Assembly: GCA_002722705.1 (NCBI GenBank)
Contig: PBMP01000035.1
Location: 1-54,808 of the forward strand
Source: Pseudobdellovibrionaceae bacterium
Lineage (GTDB): Bacteria; Bdellovibrionota; UBA1018; UBA6935
Reading direction: 5' to 3'
Length of the DNA: 54,808 bases
Below, one piece after another: positions 26,670 to 35,113 of this stretch. Position 1 is the first letter of the stretch. The number at the start of each line of letters is the position of its first letter. Under the pieces are notes generated by a model. The model was not told the origin of the DNA. It did no database searches and was given only the letters and a program-made list of their open reading frames with translations. The translations under genes and the position numbers were made by a program.

Positions 26670-27719
26670 ATGGCACAGATTTTAAAGCTCGTCACCTACC
26701 TTAATTCAGAAGATCGAAAAAAAGTTGGAATTAAAGTCGAAGATGAAGAACACCGAGCTTTTGTCATTGACCTAAAAAAAGCTTATGAGAAGCTCAAAGA
26801 GCAATCTTCAGAAAACACCTACGATCTTCTTTCAGTCAACGACATGCAGACCCTCATAGAAAGAAAGGTTCATGGCCTAGGAATCGCAAGAGCCGTTCTT
26901 AAAGCTTTTGAAGAAAAAAAAATCTCAAGTGAACTCTTGCTTCCAGAATCTGAAACCTTGATCCTTGCTCCCTTAGCTCCAAGATCGTTTAGAGACGCAT
27001 ATGCGTTTCGTCAGCACGTAGAAGCCGGAAGAAAAAATCGAAATCTTCCAATGATTCCTGAGTACGATGAATTTCCTGTCTTTTATTTCAGCAACGCATT
27101 CGCAGTTTCTGGTCCGGGAAACCTTTTTTTACAAAAAGAAGTTTTGGGAAAACTAGATTACGAACTTGAAATTGCAGCAGTCATTGATCGAGACTGTCAG
27201 AACCTAAAAGCGAAAGACGCAGACTCTTATATTTTTGGATACATGATTCTCAATGATTGGTCTGCAAGAGACTTACAAATGAAAGAGATGACTCTTAATC
27301 TTGGTCCTGCAAAAGGAAAAGACTTCGCGACCACTATAGGACCTTACCTTGTTCCTCAAGAAGAACTTCTTCTTGCTTCAACCCAGTCTGATGAAGGACG
27401 TCGTTTTGATCTCAAAATGACTGCTTCTATTAATGGTGTTCAAAAAAGTGAAGGAAACTTCAAAGACATTCATTGGACTTTTGCTCAAATCTTAGAAAGA
27501 GTTTCCCAAGGAGTTCATCTTCGAGCTGGAGAAATCATAGGATCGGGCACTGTCGGAACAGGATGTCTTTTAGAGCTCAATGGAGCTTTACCTGAGCACG
27601 AACGAACATGGCTAAAAGAAGGAGACGAAGTCTCACTTAGTATCGAACACCTTGGTACCCTTAAAAATACGATAAACCTCAAAGAAACAAAAACCTTTGA
27701 GGAAGAAAATGAGAATTAG
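26670..27719 (+). CDS. Fumarylacetoacetate hydrolase (FAH) family protein
   Basis: The 349-residue protein has the FAH C-terminal fold: L-D-Y-E-L-E-I-A-A-V-I-D for the metal-binding Glu pair, F-G-Y-M-I-L-N-D-W-S-A-R-D-L-Q (catalytic core), K-D-F-A-T-T-I-G-P-Y-L-V, and G-E-I-I-G-S-G-T-V-G-T-G-C. Members hydrolyse C-C bonds or decarboxylate in aromatic or tyrosine degradation. The R-D-A-Y-A-F-R-Q-H-V segment is typical of bacterial FAH enzymes. Cytoplasmic, monocistronic; substrate not fixed by sequence. Confidence 0.9.
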   Translation: MAQILKLVTYLNSEDRKKVGIKVEDEEHRAFVIDLKKAYEKLKEQSSENTYDLLSVNDMQTLIERKVHGLGIARAVLKAFEEKKISSELLLPESETLILAPLAPRSFRDAYAFRQHVEAGRKNRNLPMIPEYDEFPVFYFSNAFAVSGPGNLFLQKEVLGKLDYELEIAAVIDRDCQNLKAKDADSYIFGYMILNDWSARDLQMKEMTLNLGPAKGKDFATTIGPYLVPQEELLLASTQSDEGRRFDLKMTASINGVQKSEGNFKDIHWTFAQILERVSQGVHLRAGEIIGSGTVGTGCLLELNGALPEHERTWLKEGDEVSLSIEHLGTLKNTINLKETKTFEEENEN

Positions 27720-27783
27720 GTCAAACCAGACACATCCTGCCTGATTCTTATACAGCTGATTTTTATTAGAACATGAGTCCTCT

Positions 27784-27812
27784 TTGACCTGATAAACAAA
27801 ACAATCTAGTTT
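27784..27812 (+). promoter_or_regulatory. Promoter of the exported pair at 27890
   Basis: TTGACC (27784-27789), 17 bases, TAGTTT (27807-27812), about 78 bases before the ATG at 27890, leaving a long leader. Confidence 0.4.
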
Positions 27813-27889
27813 TCAGTAAGTTAGAAACCAAAAAAGTGGCACTGCTCTTGCTCATTCTATTAAACATACAACGTTTAAAGGATCAGTTT

Positions 27890-28543
27890 ATGAAAAAATT
27901 ATCTGCAGTTTTTACATTTGGGTTTATGTTTTCAGCAACAAGCTTAGCTCAGTCTCCCTCAACCTCTTATGATCCAGCACTAATTATGGGGTTTTTTACG
28001 GGCCAGCCCACAAGCGCAGATTGCGAATCGTTTTCAGATAAAGAAGAAATTTCATCACTGAACACAGAGATTGAAAGCAATAATAAAAAACTTGTTTTCC
28101 TTTTAGAGAAACGAAATAAAATTTCCAAAAAATACCTAAAAAAGATCAAAAAAACAGATAATCATCACAGAACTAAAATCACAGAACAAATGAACAAAGA
28201 ATTAAATCATATCGATCATCAAATTACTCAAACAAAAAGAAAGATCATATCGTTAAAAAGAAGAAAGAAAGCTTTAACCTCTGAAACAAAAAAAGATAAA
28301 AACAACTCTCCTTTTTTAGACACTTCCAAAAGAAGGACACCAAAACGAGAAGACCTTCTTCCAAGTCAATCTTCTCAAGTCTTTTTAAGAGGAAAAAAAG
28401 AAAATAAAGTCCATTTTTTGAAAACAAAAACTCAATCGAATTCAAAGAAACTTCAACATGGACCTTTTAGAATGCCAACACCACAAGAGGTTAAAGAAAT
28501 GGAAAAAACTCCATTTTTACCAACTTCAGAACAGAAAAAATAA
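27890..28543 (+). CDS. Exported coiled-coil protein of unknown function
   Basis: The 217-residue protein has a signal (M-K-K-L, hydrophobic, S-L-A-Q cleavage near residue 21). It carries a long charged helix at about 50-130 with heptad-like Leu/Ile spacing and many Lys/Glu, probably a coiled coil. The C-terminus is basic and low-complexity. AAAGGA precedes the ATG at 27890; the upstream in-frame ATG at 27836 gives a worse start. Followed 28 bases later by another exported gene. No family recognised. Confidence 0.78.
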   Translation: MKKLSAVFTFGFMFSATSLAQSPSTSYDPALIMGFFTGQPTSADCESFSDKEEISSLNTEIESNNKKLVFLLEKRNKISKKYLKKIKKTDNHHRTKITEQMNKELNHIDHQITQTKRKIISLKRRKKALTSETKKDKNNSPFLDTSKRRTPKREDLLPSQSSQVFLRGKKENKVHFLKTKTQSNSKKLQHGPFRMPTPQEVKEMEKTPFLPTSEQKK

Positions 28544-28571
28544 TAAAAAAATTAATCTTTAGGAGACTGTC

Positions 28572-30071
28572 ATGAAAAAAATTATCTTATTTACACTGAC
28601 CCTCAGTACCACCGGTTTCTCAGCCCCAAAACAACGAATTGTCAAAGAACTCGTTGGCTATCAAACCGCAGAAGAAATGAGTCGACTTTTAAACGAAAAA
28701 GACTGTTTAAAAAAGAATAAAAAATCAGGAATCTCAAAAGTTTGTTATCCAGATCGATTAGAAAAAAATCTACCTAGAAATTTTGAACCTGTAGAGAAAA
28801 TCAAAATTGAAATTCCTCATACTAAAATGGCATCCGCAGGAAAACTTCTCTTTGCTCCTTTGATTGAAACAGGAAATCAAATGAAAAAAGCATTTGAAAA
28901 TCAATATGAAGAAAAAAAGAAAAAAACAGAGTCATTAGACTATAAAAATTTGAGCACTTATCAATCTTTGTCTGGAGAAATTCATGGAAAAATCGATGAG
29001 GACCTAAAACCACTCAATCCTGTAACTCGACAAATGGCAAGTCATTGCGAAAAGTCATTTGCAAATGAACTTTTAAAAAACAATAAACCTTTTGGAATTA
29101 ATTTAGATTTTGCAAGTGCAATTGTTTTTGCTGACGAAATCGAAAAAGGAAAAGAGATTGAAGAACCAAGACTCTTAATTAACGCTGATCCCAATAAAAA
29201 TTTAATTGAATCTGTGATTGTAATTCCTGCTGGACTTTGGTGTGGAGATAAAACAAGAATTATCGAAGATCTTAAAGAAATTTCAAGAAGATATGAAAAA
29301 CTAGATATTAAAGGAAATGCTGACCAAGCATTTGAAAAACAAGTTGCAGAAGCTTTTTCTAATCCAGCTCATGTTTTTGAACTGGTAGACTTATCTAACT
29401 CAAAAGCAACTGGATGTGATATTGAAATCCAACCTGTTTTAGATCATAAAGCACAGTATCAAAAACGAAAAGAAACCATTCAAGAAGCCCCTGCACCAAA
29501 GCTTGCAGCGAATGATTTCGGACAGTCTTTAAATCCTCCAGCAACAAATGATATGGGATTTGGATTTGGGTTTCCGGGAGAATTCTCTACAGGAAATATT
29601 GATAAAAATCTAGAAGAAGCTGGGATCAAATATGAAGATGGAAGTTTCACTTGTGAAAACACAGGGGAAAAATTTACGATGAAAGATTACTTTCAACAAA
29701 CCTCCATTCCTCTCGACGCAGACCTGATGGATTACTCAAACTTATATCAAAAGAAGCAAAAAGAATTTGCGAAAAAATGTGGAGTTGATAGCTCTGATCT
29801 TTCTGACTTACTCATTAAAGATAGCGTAGAAAATCAAAAACAAGCAGTTGAAGAAAGAAAAAGAAGAGACCTCGACAATAAAACAAGCCTTATGAAAAAC
29901 CCATTTACAAATGAATGGATAGAAAGCCCTGTTGACGAAGGATGGGAAGTGGATGAAAACAACGTAATGATCTGTAAAGACCAAGAGCTTTGTTTCAAGG
30001 GATTAAATGCTGCTCAAGGCTTCCCCGGCGCCGATGGATATGGTGAAGGCTTGGTAGGTGCTTTTTATTAA
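28572..30071 (+). CDS. Exported protein of unknown function, 499 residues
   Basis: A short signal (M-K-K-I-I-L-F, cleavage near F-S-A at about residue 18) is followed by a mostly helical, Lys/Glu-rich body with several Cys (C-x4-K-K at the start, I-V-I-P-A-G-L-W-C-G-D-K in the middle) and a Gly/Phe-rich stretch, M-G-F-G-F-G-F-P-G-E-F, around 328-345. TAGGAGAC precedes the ATG. It probably forms an operon with the coiled-coil gene, closed by the terminator at 30098. Function unknown. Confidence 0.78.
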   Translation: MKKIILFTLTLSTTGFSAPKQRIVKELVGYQTAEEMSRLLNEKDCLKKNKKSGISKVCYPDRLEKNLPRNFEPVEKIKIEIPHTKMASAGKLLFAPLIETGNQMKKAFENQYEEKKKKTESLDYKNLSTYQSLSGEIHGKIDEDLKPLNPVTRQMASHCEKSFANELLKNNKPFGINLDFASAIVFADEIEKGKEIEEPRLLINADPNKNLIESVIVIPAGLWCGDKTRIIEDLKEISRRYEKLDIKGNADQAFEKQVAEAFSNPAHVFELVDLSNSKATGCDIEIQPVLDHKAQYQKRKETIQEAPAPKLAANDFGQSLNPPATNDMGFGFGFPGEFSTGNIDKNLEEAGIKYEDGSFTCENTGEKFTMKDYFQQTSIPLDADLMDYSNLYQKKQKEFAKKCGVDSSDLSDLLIKDSVENQKQAVEERKRRDLDNKTSLMKNPFTNEWIESPVDEGWEVDENNVMICKDQELCFKGLNAAQGFPGADGYGEGLVGAFY

Positions 30072-30097
30072 TCAACCCCCAGTACGAAATTAAAGAG

Positions 30098-30140
30098 AGA
30101 CCCTGAAACGAATTAAAAATCGTTTCAGGGTCTTTTTTTT
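30098..30140. terminator. Strong bidirectional terminator
   Basis: A perfect 14-bp stem (30098-30111 with 30120-30133), eight-base loop, then eight T on the plus strand. It ends the exported operon on the plus strand and touches the stop of the convergent lipoprotein gene. Confidence 0.9.
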
Positions 30141-31161
30141 ATCTTTTCTCTAAAAGGTTATATTTTAAGTTTATCTCTCTACCTTCTCTTAGAACAACCA
30201 CTTCCACTGTTTCTTTAGGTTGGATGTATCTTAACTGTTGATACGCTTTATAAAACCCGGAGTAGGACTGTACATCAAATCGACTTCCTTGATAGGAAAT
30301 CCATAACGCCTGATCTCCTTCTCTGAGTCCCAATCGATACATGAGATCATCTTTTTTAATCCCCATAAAAATAAAAGCATTTTTATTTGCATTTAATCCA
30401 ACAGACCAACCATTTTTCATTAAACAAGAACCATCATTTAAAAGTTTTGAGAAATCATCATAAGAGACTTCATAAAAACCTCTAACAAACGAGACCGGAA
30501 GCTTTGATAAATAATCACATGTTTCAGAAGAATTTGATTCTTCTACTGGAACGCATTCGGTTTGCCCCAGACGGTTCCCTCGGTAAAGTTCTTTTGGTTC
30601 CAAAATCGCAGTGGATGGATCTAAATCAAATAATAGAGGATCCTCACAAGTATTAGAACTTGCGCCTGGACTCACTTGATTTAAACAAGACTCTACAGCT
30701 GAACCATAAATTGATTCTCGAACAGAAATCAATTGTTCAGCTAAAAGAGCAGTCACGCTCGGATCTACGTCCAATAATGTCTCATCAATAGTAACTGTGT
30801 TATTGATTTCATTTTCAACAATCCACTGATGAACTGGATGATTCAAAAGGAGACACTGACATCCTTCAGGAGCAGTTCCATCTGAATAAGTCACAAGACT
30901 TGTTGATCCATTCAGTGTTTGAAAAGCTCCTTCCGCTCTCACACACCAATACTCCCCGTAAGAAGTCGGTAAACCCGACCCTAGATCAAGATAGATTTCT
31001 CCTGTGGTATCTCCATAAAGATCATCTGTTGTTGACGACGATCCATCTGTTACTGATCCGTCCGTTGCAGAAACATTACTTCCAACAATTCCTCGAACCT
31101 CACACCCACTGAGAGAAAAGAAAAGACTAATAATCGTAAATAAATTTAAAAAAAACTTCAT
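30139..31161 (-). CDS. Lipoprotein with C-terminal PDZ-like domain
   Basis: The 340-residue protein has the lipobox L-S-G-C near residue 20, a Ser/Thr/Asp-rich linker, a Cys-bearing middle and, at about 250-335, a PDZ-like domain: F-I-F-M-G-I-K-K-D-D-L-M-Y-R-L-G-L-R-E-G-D, then V-E-V-V-V-L-R-E-G-R-E, as in GspC-type PDZ domains. GGGGAG sits before the ATG at 31161, preferred over the ATG six codons upstream. A periplasmic protein-binding role is likely; the partner is unknown. Confidence 0.8.
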   Translation of the reverse strand: MKFFLNLFTIISLFFSLSGCEVRGIVGSNVSATDGSVTDGSSSTTDDLYGDTTGEIYLDLGSGLPTSYGEYWCVRAEGAFQTLNGSTSLVTYSDGTAPEGCQCLLLNHPVHQWIVENEINNTVTIDETLLDVDPSVTALLAEQLISVRESIYGSAVESCLNQVSPGASSNTCEDPLLFDLDPSTAILEPKELYRGNRLGQTECVPVEESNSSETCDYLSKLPVSFVRGFYEVSYDDFSKLLNDGSCLMKNGWSVGLNANKNAFIFMGIKKDDLMYRLGLREGDQALWISYQGSRFDVQSYSGFYKAYQQLRYIQPKETVEVVVLREGREINLKYNLLEKR

Positions 31162-31290
31162 AAAAACTCCCCGTTTCATTTAAAAAGAATGTCTCCCGGT
31201 AGCATTATGAAAAGGAATCTGCAAATGGTTCTCTAAAATATTATTATTACTTTTAGAATAAAACCGTCATTTTATAATAATAAAAAGGCG

Positions 31291-32520
31291 TTAGTGTGAT
31301 TGATCTAGGTTTTTTGCAGAAAGTAAATCAGATCGAACGGGGGTCCATCCCGGAATAAACCGATCACAATTCGCATCCGCAGGTCCTGCATCACTACTTG
31401 CAAATTGAGGCGCTCCCTTTCGTTTATATCTCAAATCAGAAAACCAAACCAATCGATCCTCTTGTGATTTCCAATAAGGAAACCGTGACCAGGCTAAAAA
31501 AGCGTGGAAGTCACAGTGATTTTTATCCCATTTTATTAAATCAGAAATATGTGTATTCGCCGCCCACTGAACCATTCGTTGTGGAGATTCTGAGAGAACT
31601 TCATCCGAATCATATCGTGGAAAAAACTCTGAACACATCCGAGCAGAAATTAAAGAAGGAATCACTGAAATCCAAGAGCTCTGAGAGAGAAGCTCGTCTC
31701 CCTTTCTTTCTAAAGTCAATGTTCTCCAACACAGTGGGTGAGATGGAACAGGCGTTTTTGAAAAGTCCACCCATTCATAACCTGGAGTTGCGTGAGAACG
31801 AATAATTGCTTTCGCATACTGACCAAAAACAGAGAAGCCTCCCCATATGACTAAAATGCAAATAAATCCCCATTTTTTTTCTGTCCAATAAATCGATGAT
31901 TTTTTTAAAAAATAAATCCAAAATCCAGCAATTAAAAAAACGAATGTCACATGAATCCCTTTTAAAAAGGGTCCAAAAACCATGAGTCCTGCAAGACCAA
32001 TTAAACAAAAAAGATAAAATCCTTTTAGTTTCTTTAAATAGGTTCCTTTTAAGGTCAATGTACCTAAAGTAATCCACAGTAAAGGTTCAATAATAAAAAT
32101 CGTATCTCCATAAAACCATTGATTGTGAATAGGCCAAAACGGATGAACTCCATAGTTATTCCAAAAATCCATACCAATGTGAGTCCAACCTGAAAGAATC
32201 GAAAGAAGAATTAAGGTCATCCTGGGCTTTCCCTTCCAACCATAGACTCGACTTAAAATCCCACCCAGAAGAATTCCTAAAAGAACAGTAACAACTAAAG
32301 TATGGGTATATCCTCGATGCTGAAGAAGATAAGAGATTTTTCCAAAACCACTGATTGGATTCAGAAGAAAATCAAAATCAGGAAGGTTTGAACCCAAAAT
32401 TCCAGCCCATAAAACAGCATGTTTCCAACGAGTTGAAGGGTTCTCTGAATTCTCCCCTTCCGGCGGTGTAACCCACCGAGCCAACACAACTCCTGCTAAA
32501 CTATGAGTGACATTATCCAT
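31291..32520 (-). CDS. YdjM/COG1988-type membrane-bound metal-dependent hydrolase
   Basis: The 409-residue protein starts M-D-N-V-T-H-S-L-A-G, the family signature with a metal-binding His, followed by L-P-D-F-D-F-L and H-R-G-Y-T-H-T-L, then G-W-T-H-I-G-M-D-F-W-N-N-Y-G, all conserved metal-ligand motifs of this membrane family. Six or so membrane helices lie in the first 240 residues; a soluble domain with Cys and Trp follows. The reaction is unproven in the family. The gene starts near the divergent methyltransferase. Confidence 0.85.
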   Translation of the reverse strand: MDNVTHSLAGVVLARWVTPPEGENSENPSTRWKHAVLWAGILGSNLPDFDFLLNPISGFGKISYLLQHRGYTHTLVVTVLLGILLGGILSRVYGWKGKPRMTLILLSILSGWTHIGMDFWNNYGVHPFWPIHNQWFYGDTIFIIEPLLWITLGTLTLKGTYLKKLKGFYLFCLIGLAGLMVFGPFLKGIHVTFVFLIAGFWIYFLKKSSIYWTEKKWGFICILVIWGGFSVFGQYAKAIIRSHATPGYEWVDFSKTPVPSHPLCWRTLTLERKGDELLSQSSWISVIPSLISARMCSEFFPRYDSDEVLSESPQRMVQWAANTHISDLIKWDKNHCDFHAFLAWSRFPYWKSQEDRLVWFSDLRYKRKGAPQFASSDAGPADANCDRFIPGWTPVRSDLLSAKNLDQSH

Positions 32521-32580
32521 AGAGTCATTAGATGTAATTTTTTCTTTCTTTTCAAGCGTTTCTTTTTTATGTGTATAACT

Positions 32581-33423
32581 ATGGAACTAGAAATCAATCG
32601 ACCAATGAAACGAAACAAGAAACCTGCACCTCGCCCACTCACGCCGAATCAAAAATATTCGATGTACGAAGCGGCCGTTCAAGACGCACAACAACATGTA
32701 GACTTTTTTCAAAAGGCAGGACGTGAACTGCTCGGACGGGAGCCTCGAATTTTGAGAGAAGACTTTTGTGGAACTTCTCTGATCTGTGCGGAATGGGTTA
32801 AGCGAGATCCGCAGAACACTGCTTTTGGACTTGATCTCGACCCAGAACCACTCGCTCATGGCAAAAAAGTTCATCACTCTAAACTCACAAAAGATCAACA
32901 AAACAGAATCGAACTTTTTGAACAAAATGTGATTTCTAAAACGAAAAAAGCGGATATTACCGTGGGATGCAACTTCTCATTCAATATTTTTGAAGAAAGA
33001 GCGACTTTAGTAAATTATTTTAAAAAAGTACGAGAATCTTTAGTTGATGGTGGACTTCATATTCTAGAAGCTGCAGGCGGTCCTGGGATGATTGAAGAGA
33101 TGAAAGAACAAAAGACATTAAAAAAAGCGAATGGAGAAAAGTGGTTCACCTATATCTAGAACCAAAAAAGCTTTGATCCAATTACTCGCCATGGTTCTTA
33201 CTCGATTAACTTTAAAATGCCAGACGGAAGAATGTACAAAGACGCGTTCGTTTATGAATGGCGAATGTGGACTATTCCAGAACTAAAAGATTGTTTTATG
33301 GATGCAGGATATAGCGATGTTCACGTCTTTTGGGAGTTAGAAGAAGACTCAAATGATTACGTCAGAACAGACAAAGCAAATAACGATCATGCATGGATTG
33401 CTTACGTTTGCGGGCAAAAATAG
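32581..33423 (+). pseudogene. SAM-dependent methyltransferase interrupted by an in-frame TAG
   Basis: The frame holds a class I methyltransferase: L-R-E-D-F-C-G-T-S-L-I-C-A-E-W (SAM motif I), F-G-L-D-L-D-P-E-P-L (motif II), and H-I-L-E-A-A-G-G-P-G. After W-F-T-Y-I comes TAG (33157-33159), and the same frame then continues for 87 codons, N-Q-K-S-F-D-P-I-T-R-H-G to the final TAG at 33421. The continuation reads as the normal C-terminal part (F-V-Y-E-W-R-M-W-T-I-P-E-L). A Trp would fit the interrupted Y-I-x-N-Q site (TGG to TAG). Start uncertain: 32581 or 32605; earlier codons overlap the divergent gene. Confidence 0.8.
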
Positions 33424-34131
33424 ATGTGTGTGCAGTACCTTCTGCAAACCTCTATTAAAAAAGTAGAAAAAATTTTTGATACGTTTTCGTCACAAGAAAT
33501 GGAATGGGGGGCTCATTTTTTTCCTCGATCCACTGCTCCTGTAATGATTGAACGAAAAAATGAGCGTGTTTTGGGTCCAATGAGTTTTGGTTTGATTGCA
33601 CCTTGGGAAACAAATCCCATCCCTAAGCAGGTTTTTCATAACGCTCGTTCCGAAACGGTTCACCTCAAGCCTACTTTCCGTGATTCCTTCAAAAACAGAA
33701 GGTGCATTGTACCGATCACTCATTTCATCGAATGGGTCGGAATTCCTGGAAAAAAAAAGACGATCCAATTTTTCTGTAAGGCAAATCCGCTGTTAGGCGT
33801 TGCTGGAATTTGGAATCGATGGGTGTCACCGGTCGGACAAATCACATATTCATATAGTCTGATTACGAAAAACCCGGACCCTCGTATCTTAGAACAAGGA
33901 CATGATCGAATGCCTGTTATACTCAAACCCGAAAACTACAACGAATGGCTGCAACCGAACTCACAAAACCGACTCCATGAAATAATCGCTGATTCTCCCA
34001 ATCTTTTTTGGGAAAGTTCTGACTTCAATAAAGACGATTACTCAAAAAGTCCTTTGATGTCTTTGGGACTCGAAAGAAAAGGACGAGATGAAGGACCAAA
34101 CGCTAAAACATCGTCTTCACTGGATGCGTAA
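33424..34131 (+). CDS. SRAP domain protein (abasic-site DNA-protein crosslinker, YedK/HMCES family)
   Basis: The 235-residue protein begins Met-Cys, placing the catalytic Cys 2 at the mature N-terminus, and has N-A-R-S-E-T, the R-R-C-I-V-P-I-T-H-F-I-E-W core with the active Glu, and G-H-D-R-M-P-V-I-L with the essential His. SRAP proteins crosslink to abasic sites in single-stranded DNA and protect stalled forks. It starts on the base after the methyltransferase's TAG, so the two are coupled. Its end overlaps the convergent exported gene by 94 bases. Confidence 0.92.
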   Translation: MCVQYLLQTSIKKVEKIFDTFSSQEMEWGAHFFPRSTAPVMIERKNERVLGPMSFGLIAPWETNPIPKQVFHNARSETVHLKPTFRDSFKNRRCIVPITHFIEWVGIPGKKKTIQFFCKANPLLGVAGIWNRWVSPVGQITYSYSLITKNPDPRILEQGHDRMPVILKPENYNEWLQPNSQNRLHEIIADSPNLFWESSDFNKDDYSKSPLMSLGLERKGRDEGPNAKTSSSLDA

Positions 34132-34679
34132 CCCACTGTTAAATGATAGGGGCAAAGCTGCTCACCTTCTTTTTCTTGGCACACAGGAGTTTGATGAGAG
34201 TCGTTCTCTCTTCGATAACCTACATGTAAATAAAGCTTCTCCAGTTGGTTTTTAAGTTCCTCTGTGAATTTTTGACTCTCAGCATTAAGAAGAAATTCTC
34301 TCTCGATAAAAGCAAGGACTTTCGATTTTCTATCTCCATCTTTATACTTTCTAAAACGATCTTCGAAAACAAGTCTCAACTGAGCAAAACATTGTCGATC
34401 TTTAACGTCTGAGTCTTCGATCTTAAGTTCATCTTTGCCCCAGTTACGAATATAAAAACGCTGTTCTCCTTTTGATTTAAAAATTCGAAATGAGCGAAGA
34501 GGAACCACATGTGAAACCCCTCCCCCTCGAACTCCAGGACAATGAACCACTAATCCAAGGTCATGCTTGAGCCATAAATCAGTTCTCAAATTCCATTGAA
34601 TATCAAAAGGCTGGATCTCAAGAGGAGCTGCTCCTGCATTTAGTCCTAAAATAAAAATAAAAAAGAGAAAGAACTTCAT
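34038..34679 (-). CDS. Exported protein of unknown function
   Basis: The 213-residue protein has a signal (M-K-F-F-L-F-F, cleavage near N-A-G-A-A). Two Cys pairs are likely (V-V-H-C, D-R-Q-C, T-P-V-C, Q-L-C). ATG 34679 is preferred because upstream readings overlap the neighbour at 34684. It follows that gene by 4 bases on the same strand. The 3' end overlaps SRAP by 94 bases on the other strand, unusually long for this compact genome; one of the two reading frames may end earlier in relatives. No family recognised. Confidence 0.7.
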   Translation of the reverse strand: MKFFLFFIFILGLNAGAAPLEIQPFDIQWNLRTDLWLKHDLGLVVHCPGVRGGGVSHVVPLRSFRIFKSKGEQRFYIRNWGKDELKIEDSDVKDRQCFAQLRLVFEDRFRKYKDGDRKSKVLAFIEREFLLNAESQKFTEELKNQLEKLYLHVGYRRENDSHQTPVCQEKEGEQLCPYHLTVGYASSEDDVLAFGPSSRPFLSSPKDIKGLFE

Positions 34680-34683
34680 TTTA

Positions 34684-34983
34684 TTATCCTTTGGGTTGGC
34701 ACTCTGAAACTTCATAAACGGCACGAGCATTAAATTCACGAGAAACACCTGCCACAACCATGTGATGCTCTGATACCTTTAACTGACATTCATAAGTCAA
34801 AGTCGGTTTTAGTTTTTCAAATTCGAGTGCGGTTTTTTGATTCATTGGAAAAAGAGGTTTTTGTTCAGAAGTGACCCAAATGTTCTTTTTCTTAGAAAAC
34901 TGAATAGAAGTGAGATAGTCGGAAACAACACTTCCAAAGAGATTCTGAGTGAAACAAAAACATACTAAAAAAATCAACTTCAT
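34684..34983 (-). CDS. Small exported protein of unknown function
   Basis: The 99-residue protein has a signal (M-K-L-I-F-L-V, site near L-F-G-S at about 18) and a short mature domain with two Cys (Y-E-C-Q and S-E-C-Q) that may pair. It leads the gene at 34038 in a two-gene unit and is divergent from the AAA+ gene. Function unknown. Confidence 0.7.
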   Translation of the reverse strand: MKLIFLVCFCFTQNLFGSVVSDYLTSIQFSKKKNIWVTSEQKPLFPMNQKTALEFEKLKPTLTYECQLKVSEHHMVVAGVSREFNARAVYEVSECQPKG

Positions 34984-35098
34984 GAATTTTCTCCGAAAAG
35001 ACCAGATAGCTCATTAGATACGTAGCGTCAAACCTAATAAAAAACCCTCTTCGGTTTTTAGTACTGATTAAGAATTTCAAAATACCAGAGAAAATGAT

Positions 35099-35113
35099 AA
35101 CGCATTAAGTCAT
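35099..35113. repeat. Recurrent 15-bp motif, copy 4, overlapping the AAA+ start codon
   Basis: AACGCATTAAGTCAT; its last two bases are the first two of the ATG at 35112. No Shine-Dalgarno sequence is visible here, so the motif may affect translation or replace a normal leader. Confidence 0.4.
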
